Below, in pieces: positions 28,489 to 37,302 of a stretch of 64,000 nucleotides of DNA. Under the pieces are notes generated by a model. That model ran no database searches. It saw only the letters and a program-made list of their open reading frames with translations, and was not told the origin of the DNA. A program made the translations under genes and the position numbers. This stretch comes from Gemmatimonadaceae bacterium (lineage in GTDB: Bacteria > Gemmatimonadota > Gemmatimonadetes > Gemmatimonadales > Gemmatimonadaceae). The stretch covers positions 1 to 64,000 of the forward strand of contig DASYSS010000033.1 in the NCBI GenBank assembly GCA_036003045.1, given 5' to 3'. How positions within the stretch are numbered: the stretch's first letter is position 1; every line of letters starts with the position of its first letter.

Positions 28489-28698
28489 GTGGACGTTGTC
28501 ATCGTTTCGACCACGTGTCCGTATTGCGGCGGCACCGAGCCCTTGATGCGATCGGAGACGTCGCTCTCGGACGCCGCCCTTACCAAGCAATTTCGCGGCG
28601 CAACGATCCGCTGCATCCACGTTGGCTGCGAAAAATCCTACGCGATTCGCAAGGGCGACCTCAAGATCCGGCACGAGGCGGCCACGACGGCGTCCTAG
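28489..28698 (+). CDS. Small Cys-rich (zinc-ribbon-like) protein
   Basis: 69 residues from GTG 28489, which is preceded by GGGAGG at 28476-28481; an upstream GTG at 28441 lacks an SD. It contains CPYCGG and, after a basic linker, CIHVGCEKSY, so a Cys4-type zinc site is plausible. The remainder is charged (YAIRKGDLKIRHE). I do not recognise a family. It is an isolated gene between the GNAT gene and the convergent LVIVD operon. Confidence 0.55.
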   Translation: MDVVIVSTTCPYCGGTEPLMRSETSLSDAALTKQFRGATIRCIHVGCEKSYAIRKGDLKIRHEAATTAS

Positions 28699-28797
28699 CG
28701 CGAGCTCGAGGCGAGCCGTTCCGAGATCCAGGATGGGACGAGGAGGTCGTCGCCGATACGGACGATTTCTGTCGGATCCTTGGTTCCGGTTGAACGC

Positions 28798-28834
28798 AAA
28801 AAAAACGGCGCCAGTCCGAAGACTGGCGCCGTTT
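28798..28834 (-). terminator. Strong intrinsic terminator of the LVIVD/DUF305 operon
   Basis: A perfect 14-bp stem, AAACGGCGCCAGTC (28803-28816) paired with GACTGGCGCCGTTT (28821-28834), closed by a CGAA tetraloop. On the minus strand it runs into eight consecutive T (complement of 28798-28805). It lies 32 bp past the stop of the LVIVD gene. Confidence 0.88.
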
Positions 28835-28865
28835 GGGTGTCGCGTTGCTCGTCGACAGGACGCGA

Positions 28866-31064
28866 TCAGTTGGCCTTCGCTAAATCGCTGATCGACGTCG
28901 CGAGCCACTGCACGCGCTGCGGATCGCTCGAGCCGCTTACGTAGCCGCGCACCTGGCCGGCCAATGCGTTGAGCGCGTCGCGCCGCCCCGCTCCGCTCGC
29001 CGACTGAGCGCTCGAGAGCGCAGTGCGCACGGCGGAGACCTTGTCGGCGCTCAGACCCTTCCATCGCTCCAGCTGGTCCGTGTACGCGCGGGACAGCGCG
29101 AACGACGCCGGCCAGACAAACTTCGGCTGGTCCTGTACGTTCAGGAAATCCTGATGGATCGTCTTGGCCGCGTCGATCTCGTTCTGCGAGATCGCGGCGC
29201 TGGGCGTCAGGTCGAACACATCGAGTCCACGTTCCATCTCCGACCCATAGATGTGCCCGTTGTACCAGTACACCGACCAGAAACCGCCGCCGACCAGGCG
29301 CGTCCCGTCGTTCGGACCGCGGTCGAAGAACGCCAGCTCGTGCGGGTGCTTCGGATCGGTCCACTCGAAGATGGACAGTCCGCCCTGATACCACGCCTGC
29401 ACCATGATCGTGCGGCCGGGGATCGGAATCAGCGAGCCGTTGTGCGCGACGCAGTTCTCGTACTGCGTCTGCGGCGCCGACAGCTTGTAGTAGCTCTGAA
29501 ACACCATCTGCCCTTCGACAATCTTGAAGATCGCGTCGGCGCCCCAGTTTTTCGGATCGCCCGCGCGGCAGTACGCCGCGCCGCCGCCGCCCCACTCGTC
29601 GCTGAACAGCACCATCGAGCCGTCGTTGCTGAACGTGGCCGAGTGCCAGAACGAGAAGTTGGAGTCCGCTACCTGGGCGAGACGCGTCGGATGCGGCGTG
29701 TCCTTGATGTCGAGGAGTAAGCCCATGCCGGCGCACGCGCCGCCGGCCATACCGACCGACGGGTACACCGTGATGTCGTGGCACTGCGTCAGCGTACGCG
29801 GCGCGAACGGCGACGCGACGCCGTACTTCTTCGCGAGATCGTTGACTTGGGCGCGATACGAGGTCGTGTCGGCCTTGCTCGATGTCGCGGACAGCTTCGT
29901 CAACGCGCCGACGGCACGGTTGAACTCGACGCGCGCCGTGTCTTCGCGCGTCACGGGAATCGAGTCGGCCGCGCCTCCACGTCCTCGACCGCCGCGACCG
30001 CCGCCGGCGGCGCGTCCGCAGCCCCCACCCGGCAGCCCGCCGCGGCCACCACCACGGCCCGCCGCGAGATTGACGTCGTGCTGTTTCGCCAGCGCCTCGA
30101 CCTCGGCGATGCATCGAGCGGTGTCCGCCGCGGTCGGCTGGACGGGAGCGAGTCTCACGCGAGCGGAATCGAACTCCGCGCGACGGCGATTGTTCGCCGT
30201 GTCGAGCGGCGACGCGGCGTGGGCGGTCGGATAGAGCAGCGCGTTGGCGACGCCGTTCGTCGGATCGGCGAAGATCGCCGGCGAGCTCACGACGGCCGCC
30301 TGTTCCGGGTGCGCGAGCGGGATCTTGATGACTTCGATGCGGAAATTCGAGTTTTGCGGGTCCCAGGGGTTGTCGTTGCAACGCGCCAATTCTTCCGACG
30401 GACGAATGCCCGAGGTGCCCGAGATGTAGACGTAGATGTTGTCCTTGTCGCGCGGATCGTCGACGACCGTGTGCGTGTGCGAGCCACGGCACGTCTGCAC
30501 GTTCGCCAGATACTTCGGATTGTTGATGTCCGTGATGTCGAAGATGCGGAGACCGCGGATCCGGTCCCGGCTCACGACTTCACGCGGCGCGTCTTTGCCG
30601 CAATCCAGTCGAGCGGTCGGCGCTTCGGCCGAGACGAAGAGCAGATTCTTCCACACGGACACGTCGCTCTGCGACGCCGGACAGAGCTTTCCTTCGCGAA
30701 GGCGCGGCGCGGCCGGATTCGAGACGTCCCACACCTGGAAGCCGTTGTAGTTGCCCTGGATCACGTTCTGTCCGTAGAACGCGAGGTCCGAGTTCGTGAC
30801 GCCGACGAATCCTTCCGGCGACGGCGTATGCGAGACCTTCTGCAGGTTCCAGATCGCCTCACCGGCGTCCTGGAGTCCTGCTTTTAAGCCGACGCGCGGA
30901 TCGGGCGACGGAACGTTGACGAGCGGCGCCGACATGTCCGGCGTGCCCTGCTGCATCGGCGACGCGGATGTCGAACCGGATTGGGTCGAACCGCACCCCG
31001 CGGCGATGATCGACGCGATCAGCGCGGAGAGGGCGGCGTACTGGGTCTTGCGAACTGCGACCAT
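28866..31064 (-). CDS. LVIVD-repeat lipoprotein with Gly/Arg-rich insert
   Basis: 732 residues. A lipoprotein signal with lipobox AAGC (C24) anchors it to a membrane. Propeller-type LVIVD repeats follow, each with the W-DVSNP or FDITD signature (GFQVWDVSNPAAPRL, LRIFDITDINNPKYL, GLLLDIKDTPHPTRL, LSIFEWTDPKHPHEL). A low-complexity segment of Gly and Arg (about 335-366) splits the propeller, with a helical region on each side. The C-terminal ~80 residues are helical. LVIVD proteins are surface proteins of unknown ligand. The DUF305 gene lies 57 bp upstream on the same strand, and a strong terminator follows. Confidence 0.85.
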   Translation of the reverse strand: MVAVRKTQYAALSALIASIIAAGCGSTQSGSTSASPMQQGTPDMSAPLVNVPSPDPRVGLKAGLQDAGEAIWNLQKVSHTPSPEGFVGVTNSDLAFYGQNVIQGNYNGFQVWDVSNPAAPRLREGKLCPASQSDVSVWKNLLFVSAEAPTARLDCGKDAPREVVSRDRIRGLRIFDITDINNPKYLANVQTCRGSHTHTVVDDPRDKDNIYVYISGTSGIRPSEELARCNDNPWDPQNSNFRIEVIKIPLAHPEQAAVVSSPAIFADPTNGVANALLYPTAHAASPLDTANNRRRAEFDSARVRLAPVQPTAADTARCIAEVEALAKQHDVNLAAGRGGGRGGLPGGGCGRAAGGGRGGRGRGGAADSIPVTREDTARVEFNRAVGALTKLSATSSKADTTSYRAQVNDLAKKYGVASPFAPRTLTQCHDITVYPSVGMAGGACAGMGLLLDIKDTPHPTRLAQVADSNFSFWHSATFSNDGSMVLFSDEWGGGGAAYCRAGDPKNWGADAIFKIVEGQMVFQSYYKLSAPQTQYENCVAHNGSLIPIPGRTIMVQAWYQGGLSIFEWTDPKHPHELAFFDRGPNDGTRLVGGGFWSVYWYNGHIYGSEMERGLDVFDLTPSAAISQNEIDAAKTIHQDFLNVQDQPKFVWPASFALSRAYTDQLERWKGLSADKVSAVRTALSSAQSASGAGRRDALNALAGQVRGYVSGSSDPQRVQWLATSISDLAKAN

Positions 31065-31121
31065 GGCGAAGGTCCGGTGAGTGTTGTGTGAAACCGAACG
31101 GGGGGCGGAGAGAGACGACGA

Positions 31122-31781
31122 CTATTCGTGACGCGCGCCGGAGGCGGGCAGCGCGTCGAGCATCTGCTGCATGCGGTCGATCTCCGTGCTCTGATCGGCC
31201 TGCACGTCGTTCGCGAACTTGAAAACGATTTCGTCCTGGCCGGCGCCGGGCGTGTTGAACAGGGTGTCGACCATCGTGATCGCGCCCCTGTGGTGCTGGA
31301 TCATGAACGTGAGAAAGAGCCGGTCGAAGTCGACGCCGCGCGCCGCGTCGAGCTGCTTCATCTGCTCTTCGGTGAGCATGCCGGGCATCATCATGAACAT
31401 GTCCTGCCCGTTCATCTTCATCTTCATGCCGCGCGGATCGGGGTCGGGCACGGGCTGGTTGCGGTCCTTGAGCCACGCGCTCATCAAGCCGATCTCCGCG
31501 GTTTGCGCCATCGCCACGCGTCCGCAGAAGATCTGGAGCGACTTGCTCGCACCATGCGACTCGGCCCAACCGGCCATCTTCACCGCCTGCGCGTGGTGGC
31601 CGATCATTCCCGACATGAACTCGATGTCGGCGGCCGTGTACGGACGACGGATACTATCGATGCGGGCTTGCTCGATCGCCGAGACGGGCTGCCCAGCCTG
31701 CGCTTGCGCGCGCGCGAAACCGGGCCGCGCGACGCCGAGCAAGGCGGTTGCGGCCGCGGAAAGAAGAACGAATCGGGTCAT
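31122..31781 (-). CDS. Exported DUF305 protein (putative copper/metal-binding)
   Basis: 219 residues with a signal peptide (LLSAAATALLGVARPGFARAQ). Two DUF305 repeats are visible: EFMSGMIGHHAQAVKMA with H62-H63, and TFMIQHHRGAITMVDTL with H163-H164. Between them lies a Met-rich stretch (MKMKMNGQDMFMMMPGM, 119-135). The ferritin-like helical fold with His pairs and Met clusters suggests periplasmic metal handling, probably copper; this is inference from residue content. The start at 31781 is chosen for the signal peptide; an earlier in-frame start (31880) adds 33 residues unlike the family. Confidence 0.88.
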   Translation of the reverse strand: MTRFVLLSAAATALLGVARPGFARAQAQAGQPVSAIEQARIDSIRRPYTAADIEFMSGMIGHHAQAVKMAGWAESHGASKSLQIFCGRVAMAQTAEIGLMSAWLKDRNQPVPDPDPRGMKMKMNGQDMFMMMPGMLTEEQMKQLDAARGVDFDRLFLTFMIQHHRGAITMVDTLFNTPGAGQDEIVFKFANDVQADQSTEIDRMQQMLDALPASGARHE

Positions 31782-31929
31782 GCCGGATGCTCCGAGAGCG
31801 GGTCGAACGGGTCGAGCTTGGCGATAATATGGACCCGGACCGCGCCGATGGTAGGGCTCGACGGTTACGGACTCAGCCACGAGGCACGTCGGTTGCAGGA
31901 AGCAATGCTGTCATAGATAATCAGGTATC

Positions 31930-33555
31930 GTGCAGCCTCCTCGTAAGGCGCCCCTCGCCGCGGATGGCGATGGTGGTGAGCAAGATCGACCGCGTCGGCG
32001 TGCCATCCTCGAGCAGGGCGATCTCTATCGCCTGCTCGTCGAGAGCGTGCGCGACTACGCCATCTTCGCGCTGGATCCCGACGGGTACATCCTGAGCTGG
32101 AACGCGGGGGCTGAACGTTTCAAGGGCTACAAGGCGTCCGAGATCATCGGAAAACACTTCTCGATCTTTTATCCTCGGGAGCTGGTCGCCGGAGGATTTC
32201 CCGAGTTCGAGCTGCGGACCGCGGCGAACACCGGACGGTTCGAGGACGAGGGCTGGCGCATCCGCAAGGACGGCTCGAGATTCTGGGCGAACGTCGTGAT
32301 CACCGCGCTCCGCAACGAACGGGGCGAGCTCACGGGATTCGCCAAGGTCACGCGAGATCTCACCGAGCGACGCGAGTCCGAAGAGGCGCTGCGCGAAAGC
32401 GAAGAGCGTCTCCGACTCATCGTCGAAGGGGTGCGCGAGTACGCGATCTTCATGCTCGATCCGACCGGCCGCGTCGCGACCTGGAACGCCGGCGCGGAGC
32501 GGATCGAGGGCTATCGTGCGAAGGAGATCATCGGCTCGAACTTCTCGAAGTTCTATCCGCCGGCCGACGTCGCGTCGCGCAAGCCGGAGCGCGAGCTCGA
32601 GATCGCGTCGCTCGTCGGAAAGTACGAGGAAGACGGTTGGCGCATCCGGAAGGACCGGACGACGTTCTGGGCGAACGTGCTGATCACCGCGCTGCACGAC
32701 CGCAGCGGAAAGTTGATCGGCTTCGTGAAGGTCACGCGGGATCTCACCGAACGACGCGCCGCCGAGCGACGCGCGAGCGACGCCGCCGCCAAGGCGCGGG
32801 CCGAGGAAGCGGCGCGGCGCGCCGCGGACGAAGCGCGTAGCCGCGCGGACGAGGCCAATTCGGCAAAGAGCCAGTTCCTGGCGGCGATGTCGCACGAACT
32901 GCGGACGCCGCTCAACGCCATCGGCGGCTATACGGACCTGATCTCGATGGGCCTCGACGGCCCTGTGACGACCCAGCAGCAAGAACATCTGAACCGGATC
33001 AAGCGAAGCCAGGAGCATCTGCTGGGCATCATCAACGACATCTTGAATTTCAGCCGGGTGGAGGCGGGCCAGCTGACCTACGAGCTCGGTCCCCTGGCCG
33101 TGCGCGACGTCGTGCACACGGTCCTGCTCATGATTTCGCCACAGGCCCAGACGAAGGGGATCCGGCTTTCGGACGAACCGTGCGAGGATCCGCTCACGGT
33201 GTGGGGGGATCGCGCGAAGGTCGACCAGATTCTGCTCAACCTCGTGTCGAACGCGGTCAAATTCACCGCGCGCGGCGGAGAAATCGTGATCTCCTGCACC
33301 GCGTATGGACCGACGCAGGTCGCGATCCGCGTCCGGGACAACGGCTGCGGCATTCCCTCGCAGCAGCTCACCTCGATCTTCGAGCCCTTCGTCCAAGTCG
33401 GACGATCGCTGACCGATACCCGGGAGGGCACGGGGCTGGGGTTGGCGATCAGCCGGGATCTCGCGCGGGGAATGCGAGGCGACATCCTCGTGACGAGCAC
33501 GGTCGACGTGGGATCTGAGTTTACCTTAGTGCTCCCGACCAGCGCCGACGTGTGA
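31930..33555 (+). CDS. Orphan PAS-PAS sensor histidine kinase
   Basis: 541 residues from GTG 31930, cytoplasmic (no membrane helix). Two closely similar PAS domains (about 33-148 and 160-272) share WNAGAER, DGWRIRKD and the exit GF-x-KVTRDLTERR. An Ala-rich coiled coil (275-312) leads to HisKA with AAMSHELRTPLNA (H322) and a HATPase_c domain with N-box LNLVSNAVKF, GCGIP and GTGLGLAISRDLARGM. Duplicate PAS modules suggest redox or light/oxygen sensing. No response regulator is encoded nearby. Its stop overlaps a GTG start of the DUF1800 gene. Confidence 0.93.
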   Translation: MQPPRKAPLAADGDGGEQDRPRRRAILEQGDLYRLLVESVRDYAIFALDPDGYILSWNAGAERFKGYKASEIIGKHFSIFYPRELVAGGFPEFELRTAANTGRFEDEGWRIRKDGSRFWANVVITALRNERGELTGFAKVTRDLTERRESEEALRESEERLRLIVEGVREYAIFMLDPTGRVATWNAGAERIEGYRAKEIIGSNFSKFYPPADVASRKPERELEIASLVGKYEEDGWRIRKDRTTFWANVLITALHDRSGKLIGFVKVTRDLTERRAAERRASDAAAKARAEEAARRAADEARSRADEANSAKSQFLAAMSHELRTPLNAIGGYTDLISMGLDGPVTTQQQEHLNRIKRSQEHLLGIINDILNFSRVEAGQLTYELGPLAVRDVVHTVLLMISPQAQTKGIRLSDEPCEDPLTVWGDRAKVDQILLNLVSNAVKFTARGGEIVISCTAYGPTQVAIRVRDNGCGIPSQQLTSIFEPFVQVGRSLTDTREGTGLGLAISRDLARGMRGDILVTSTVDVGSEFTLVLPTSADV

Positions 33556-35345
33556 CGCGGCGCCGGAATCCGAGGTGGTTCCGGCAGATGCGCATCGATC
33601 GCCAGTTGTTGCCCGTCTTCGCCTGCGTCATCGCGGCGTGTGCCGGGCCCAAACCCCGGACGACCCCCGCGGCCGCCGCCTCGCCGGCCGACGGACAGCT
33701 GGACGACGCGGGCCGAGCCCGCCAGGTGCTGAACCGCCTTACCTTCGGCGCGCGCGACAACGACGTCGCGGAGATTCAGCGCGTCGGCGTTTCGACCTGG
33801 ATCGAACGCCAACTGCATCCCGAGCGACTCCCCGATCCGGTCGCCGACAGCGTGCTCGGCCTGCTCGAGATCACGCATAAAACGGAGTTCGAGCTCTACG
33901 CCGATCATCCGCAGCCGAACGAATATGGCTACCCACTCGGCAGGCAGCCCGATACGGCGGAGATTCGACGCAAGGCCGCCGGCGATTCGGTTACGCCGCC
34001 GCTCGACGCGGTGACGCTGCAAGCGAAGATGGCCGAAGCGACGATGCTGATGAAGGATCTTCCGAAGCTCCTGCCGGCGCGCGCCGCGGCGATCCGCGAG
34101 CTTCAGCCCTCGATCCTGCTCCGCGCCGTCGCGAGCAATCGTCAGCTGCTCGAGGTGATGACCGACTTCTGGGAGAATCACTTCTCCGTCAGCTCGGAGA
34201 AGGTCCCCAGCCCGTTCGCCCTGGTCGAGTACGATCGGACGATCCGCGCGCACGCGCTTGGCAAGTTCCGCGATCTGCTGGGCGCCGTCGCCAAGAGCCC
34301 CGTGATGCTCGTGTACCTCGACAATTATCAGAGCGTCGTCGACAGCCTCCATCCGAACCCGATCGAATGGCGCGTCGAACAGCGCCGCCGAGAGCATCCG
34401 CCGCTCGGCGACACGCTGCTGGCCCGCACGGCCAAACGCCGTCGCGTCGGCGTGAACGAGAATTACGCGCGCGAGCTGATGGAGCTGCACACGCTCGGCG
34501 TGGACGGCGGCTATACGCAGAAGGACGTGCAGGAAGTCGCGCGCTGCCTGACCGGTTGGGGGATCGACAACTTCATCGTGAGTCCGGAGTTCGCGTTTCA
34601 CGCGGACCAGCACGACGCGGGCGTGAAGACGGTGCTCGGGGTGCGCATCGCCGGCGGACGTGGTATCGAAGACGGCGAGCAAGTGCTCGACATCCTCGCG
34701 CGTCATCCGAGCACCGCACATTTCATCGCGAAGAAGCTCGTTACGCATTTCGTGAGCGACACGCCGCCTCAAGCCCTCGTCGACCGCGCGGCGCAGACGT
34801 ACCTGCGGACCGACGGCGACATCCGCGAGGTGTTGCGCACGATCGTCGAGTCGCCGGAGTTCAACAGCCGGGCGGCGTATCGCGCCAAGGTGAAGACGCC
34901 GTTCGAGCTCGTAGCCAGCATTCTTCGCGTGATGGACGCGGCGCCCGACACGACACAACGCGCCGTGCAGATCGTCGCGCGACTCGGTCAGCCGATCTTC
35001 GGCCGTGCGACGCCCGACGGATGGCCCGATCGCGGCGACGCGTGGATGAACACAGGCGCGCTGCTGAACCGCGTGAACCTCGGGGCGCAGACCGGCGCGG
35101 GCCAAGTGCCGAACGTGGTCGTCGCTCGATGGGCGGCGAGCCGGCAGCTCGCCAATGCGTCACCCGACGAGACCGTGGACGCCGTCATTCGCGCGGCGCT
35201 CGCCGGTGATCCGTCGCCGACGACGCGCGAGGTGCTCCTCGGCGTTTCGCGTCCGGCTCCGGCTGCGACGCCACAGCAGCGACTCGCCTACGTGGCCAAC
35301 CTGGTCGGCGTGGCGATCGGCTCGTCGGATTTTCAGCGCCGCTAG
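33552..35345 (+). CDS. DUF1800 family lipoprotein
   Basis: 597 residues from a GTG overlapping the kinase TGA; an ATG at 33588 would give a tidier lipoprotein signal (VFACVIAACAG). DUF1800 hallmarks are RQVLNRLTFGAR, WIERQLHP, NHFSVSSEK, NENYARELMELHTLGVDGGY followed by TQKDVQEVARCLTGW, ARHPSTAHFIAKKLVTHFV, and PDGWPDRGDAWMNTGALLNR. Such exported proteins normally sit beside a DUF1501 gene; here none is present within the window. The function of the family is unknown. It converges on the CHAD gene with overlapping stop codons (CTAG). Confidence 0.9.
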   Translation: MTRRRNPRWFRQMRIDRQLLPVFACVIAACAGPKPRTTPAAAASPADGQLDDAGRARQVLNRLTFGARDNDVAEIQRVGVSTWIERQLHPERLPDPVADSVLGLLEITHKTEFELYADHPQPNEYGYPLGRQPDTAEIRRKAAGDSVTPPLDAVTLQAKMAEATMLMKDLPKLLPARAAAIRELQPSILLRAVASNRQLLEVMTDFWENHFSVSSEKVPSPFALVEYDRTIRAHALGKFRDLLGAVAKSPVMLVYLDNYQSVVDSLHPNPIEWRVEQRRREHPPLGDTLLARTAKRRRVGVNENYARELMELHTLGVDGGYTQKDVQEVARCLTGWGIDNFIVSPEFAFHADQHDAGVKTVLGVRIAGGRGIEDGEQVLDILARHPSTAHFIAKKLVTHFVSDTPPQALVDRAAQTYLRTDGDIREVLRTIVESPEFNSRAAYRAKVKTPFELVASILRVMDAAPDTTQRAVQIVARLGQPIFGRATPDGWPDRGDAWMNTGALLNRVNLGAQTGAGQVPNVVVARWAASRQLANASPDETVDAVIRAALAGDPSPTTREVLLGVSRPAPAATPQQRLAYVANLVGVAIGSSDFQRR

Positions 35346-36280
35346 ACCTCGCGGGGCATCGCGGCAAGTCGGTGCGCAACCGACTCGACGCCGTGGCCGA
35401 GCTTTTCGATCGCCGCCGCGTCGCTCAGCCAGCGTCGATCGATGCGGCCGAACGCTTCGGCGCGATCCGCCGCAAGCGCTCTGGCGACTGCTTCGAGGGC
35501 GAGCGTTTCCGTGCCCGGATCATTCAAGACTGCGTCCTTCACGCGTTGTCCCAGGAGGTGCGCGTCGTGTAGCTCGCCCAGGTCGTCTTGCAGCCGCTTC
35601 AGTTGCTTGATGATGGACTTGGAGCCTCGTACGTCCTCGGCGGGCTCGAGCAGATAGCGAAGTCGCTTGGCCGCGATTCTGGCGGCGTGCGCCTGGCGGT
35701 CGTCGTCGGCCGTGTGCACTAGCTCGAGCGCTTTGCGAAGAATCTCGAAATGGGCGGGAAGTCGAGCCCCAATGGCGGCGGCCAGGGTGGGCGGCGGAGC
35801 CTTAGGCCGGCGTACCGGTTCGCTGACGGTCGATAGACGCTTGGTCAGTCGAGAGCGTTCCTCTTCGAACTTGTCCAACGAACTGCCGTTCAGCGGTGCG
35901 CCGCCGCGGTCACGCTCGTCGCGGATCAGGTCGATTAGGCGCTTTGCGCCCCGTTTGAGCGGTTCATCGCCGCGCGACGACGCCCTGCGCAGCCACTCGA
36001 CCTGGACGTCTGCGTCGCGACCCCGATTGGTTGCGTCGACGATGTCGCGAAGACGATGGCGATCCTTGCGGGACACGCTGTCGTTGAGGTCCAACCGGAA
36101 CGCTCGTATCCAGCTCCGCACGCGGCGGAGCGCGACTCTCAGGTCGTGGAGCGCATCGAGAGAATGGGGATTGTTCGCCAAGCGATCAGCTTGATCGCCC
36201 GCTTGATCCAGGCGATCGAGGGCGATGAGCCTCGCGCCGCGAGCGGCCGAGAGCGCCAATGGATCGGGTTCGTTGTGCAT
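35342..36280 (-). CDS. CHAD domain protein
   Basis: 312 residues, almost entirely helical and Arg/Lys/His-rich. The CHAD signature is ALHDLRVALRRVRSWIRAF near the N-terminus, repeated in AARIAAKRLRYLLEPAED and LQDDLGELHDAHLLG. CHAD domains bind polyphosphate through these basic helices. ATG 36280 is chosen over 36328 because the upstream 16 residues are unlike the family. No CYTH triphosphatase domain is fused or adjacent. It is convergent with DUF1800, with the two stop codons overlapping. Confidence 0.88.
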   Translation of the reverse strand: MHNEPDPLALSAARGARLIALDRLDQAGDQADRLANNPHSLDALHDLRVALRRVRSWIRAFRLDLNDSVSRKDRHRLRDIVDATNRGRDADVQVEWLRRASSRGDEPLKRGAKRLIDLIRDERDRGGAPLNGSSLDKFEEERSRLTKRLSTVSEPVRRPKAPPPTLAAAIGARLPAHFEILRKALELVHTADDDRQAHAARIAAKRLRYLLEPAEDVRGSKSIIKQLKRLQDDLGELHDAHLLGQRVKDAVLNDPGTETLALEAVARALAADRAEAFGRIDRRWLSDAAAIEKLGHGVESVAHRLAAMPREV

Positions 36281-36426
36281 CGCCCAGGGCCGTCGCGATC
36301 GAAGAGTTTCGTGCACGCCGCGAGCCAACCCACGAATGGTCGAGTTCGACCTAACCCTTTGGCCCGATTGTCGCTTTCGGTAGCTCAGGCGTTGATGGTG
36401 CGCTCATTAGGTGACAGGAGATGGAC

Positions 36427-36579
36427 ATGATCCGCAAGCTCAAGGACGGCCGCTACCGACTGTACTCGCGCAAGACCGATCCGAAAACGGGTCGTCGGCG
36501 GAACCTCGGGACCTTTCGCTCGAGAGGCGCGGCGGAACGCCACGAAAGGGCCGTTCAGTTCTTCAAGCGACGCGGCTAG
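36427..36579 (+). CDS. 50-residue basic conserved small protein
   Basis: Begins MIRKLKDGRYRLYSRK and continues with DPKTGRRRNLGTFRSR and a helical end AAERHERAVQFFKRRG. AGGAG at 36416-36420 is 6 bp before ATG 36427, which decides this start over the ATG at 36421. The strand pattern K-DGRYRLYSRK-x-LGTF-R resembles a DNA-binding AP2/integrase N-terminal three-stranded sheet or a small stress protein seen in many soil bacteria. I recognise the type as recurrent but not its function. Confidence 0.72.
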   Translation: MIRKLKDGRYRLYSRKTDPKTGRRRNLGTFRSRGAAERHERAVQFFKRRG

Positions 36580-36650
36580 GGAAGAGGATTCCAACGTGAA
36601 TTCTCCGGAAAACAACGCTTCCGGCAGGCGGTTTGCGGCGTCGAAGGACG

Positions 36651-37136
36651 ATGAGTGAGCCGAAACGGGTCGGCAGCATCGGTGTTCTTAATAGAAGCGA
36701 GATGTCGCTACACACTATTGGAGAACCGGGTACTTATCCGTCGTTCCTCGACTTCGGGACGTTCATGGAACTCCGCGAAGCCGCCGCGAGGGAGTACGAA
36801 ACGGGGGACGCGGAGCCGCTGCATCGCATCGCGACCAGTCACCCGCCCGCCACGTTGTTTGGCGCGGACGGAGCCACCAGGCTCGGGCCGGACCGAGTGC
36901 TCGAGGCATACGACCGCGGCGTGACGCGCGACGGCGAGACGCACTTCGAGGTCCTCCAGAGTGCGGCGAGTGACGGCTTGGCGTATTGGGTCGGCCTTCA
37001 GCATTCGACGGTGCACGTGGCGGACAGCGATGCGCCACGGCACATCGTGCTGCGGGTGACGGAGCTCTTTCGCCGGGAAAAGGGCGAGTGGAAGCTGATC
37101 CACCGGCACGCGGACGAGTTGGAGGTAGCGCGCTGA
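36651..37136 (+). CDS. NTF2-like (SnoaL/DUF4440-type) protein
   Basis: 161 residues. The cone-shaped NTF2-like fold is suggested by FMELREAAAREYETGDAEPL, the loop TLFGADGATRLGPDRVLEAY and the closing strands VTELFRREKGEWKLIHRHAD. Such domains serve as ketosteroid-isomerase-like enzymes or small ligand binders. The start is uncertain: ATG 36651 has AAGGA very close upstream, and ATG 36702 is also possible. A tandem repeat array follows directly after the stop. Confidence 0.72.
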   Translation: MSEPKRVGSIGVLNRSEMSLHTIGEPGTYPSFLDFGTFMELREAAAREYETGDAEPLHRIATSHPPATLFGADGATRLGPDRVLEAYDRGVTRDGETHFEVLQSAASDGLAYWVGLQHSTVHVADSDAPRHIVLRVTELFRREKGEWKLIHRHADELEVAR

Positions 37137-37144
37137 GGAACGCC

Positions 37145-37290
37145 CGACTTCCGAGACTGCCGGACTCCGAGACTGCCGGACTCCGAGACTGCCGAACTCC
37201 AAGACTGCCGAAACTCCGAGACTGCGAAACTGCCGAACGCCGAAACGGCTGAACTCCGAAACGGCCGAACGCCGAAACTGCCGTACTACG
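37145..37290. repeat. 16-bp tandem repeat array, nine degenerate units
   Basis: Five units of the form CGGACTCCGAGACTGC (one with an extra base) are followed by four diverged units of the form GAAACTGCCGAACGCC. The array fills nearly the whole gap between the NTF2-like and DUF1810 genes. There are no unique spacers, so it is not CRISPR. The 16-bp unit would shift frame each copy if translated, and no gene is carried. Confidence 0.88.
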
Positions 37291-37302
37291 AGGTGACCGA
37301 CC

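Noticed and set aside
28345-30492. Upstream extension of the GNAT open frame to 862 codons
   Set aside because: It crosses the LVIVD gene out of frame and crosses a terminator; only the last 146 codons are protein-like.
33078-35105. 675-codon minus-strand open frame
   Set aside because: Antisense to the DUF1800 and kinase genes; composition and lack of motifs indicate a shadow.
36380-36415. GGTAGCTCAG string resembling a tRNA D-arm
   Set aside because: No acceptor, anticodon or T-arm pairing follows, and the sequence runs into the SD of a small gene.
37145-37290. Array that could be mistaken for CRISPR
   Set aside because: Units are contiguous with no spacers and degrade along the array; no cas genes.
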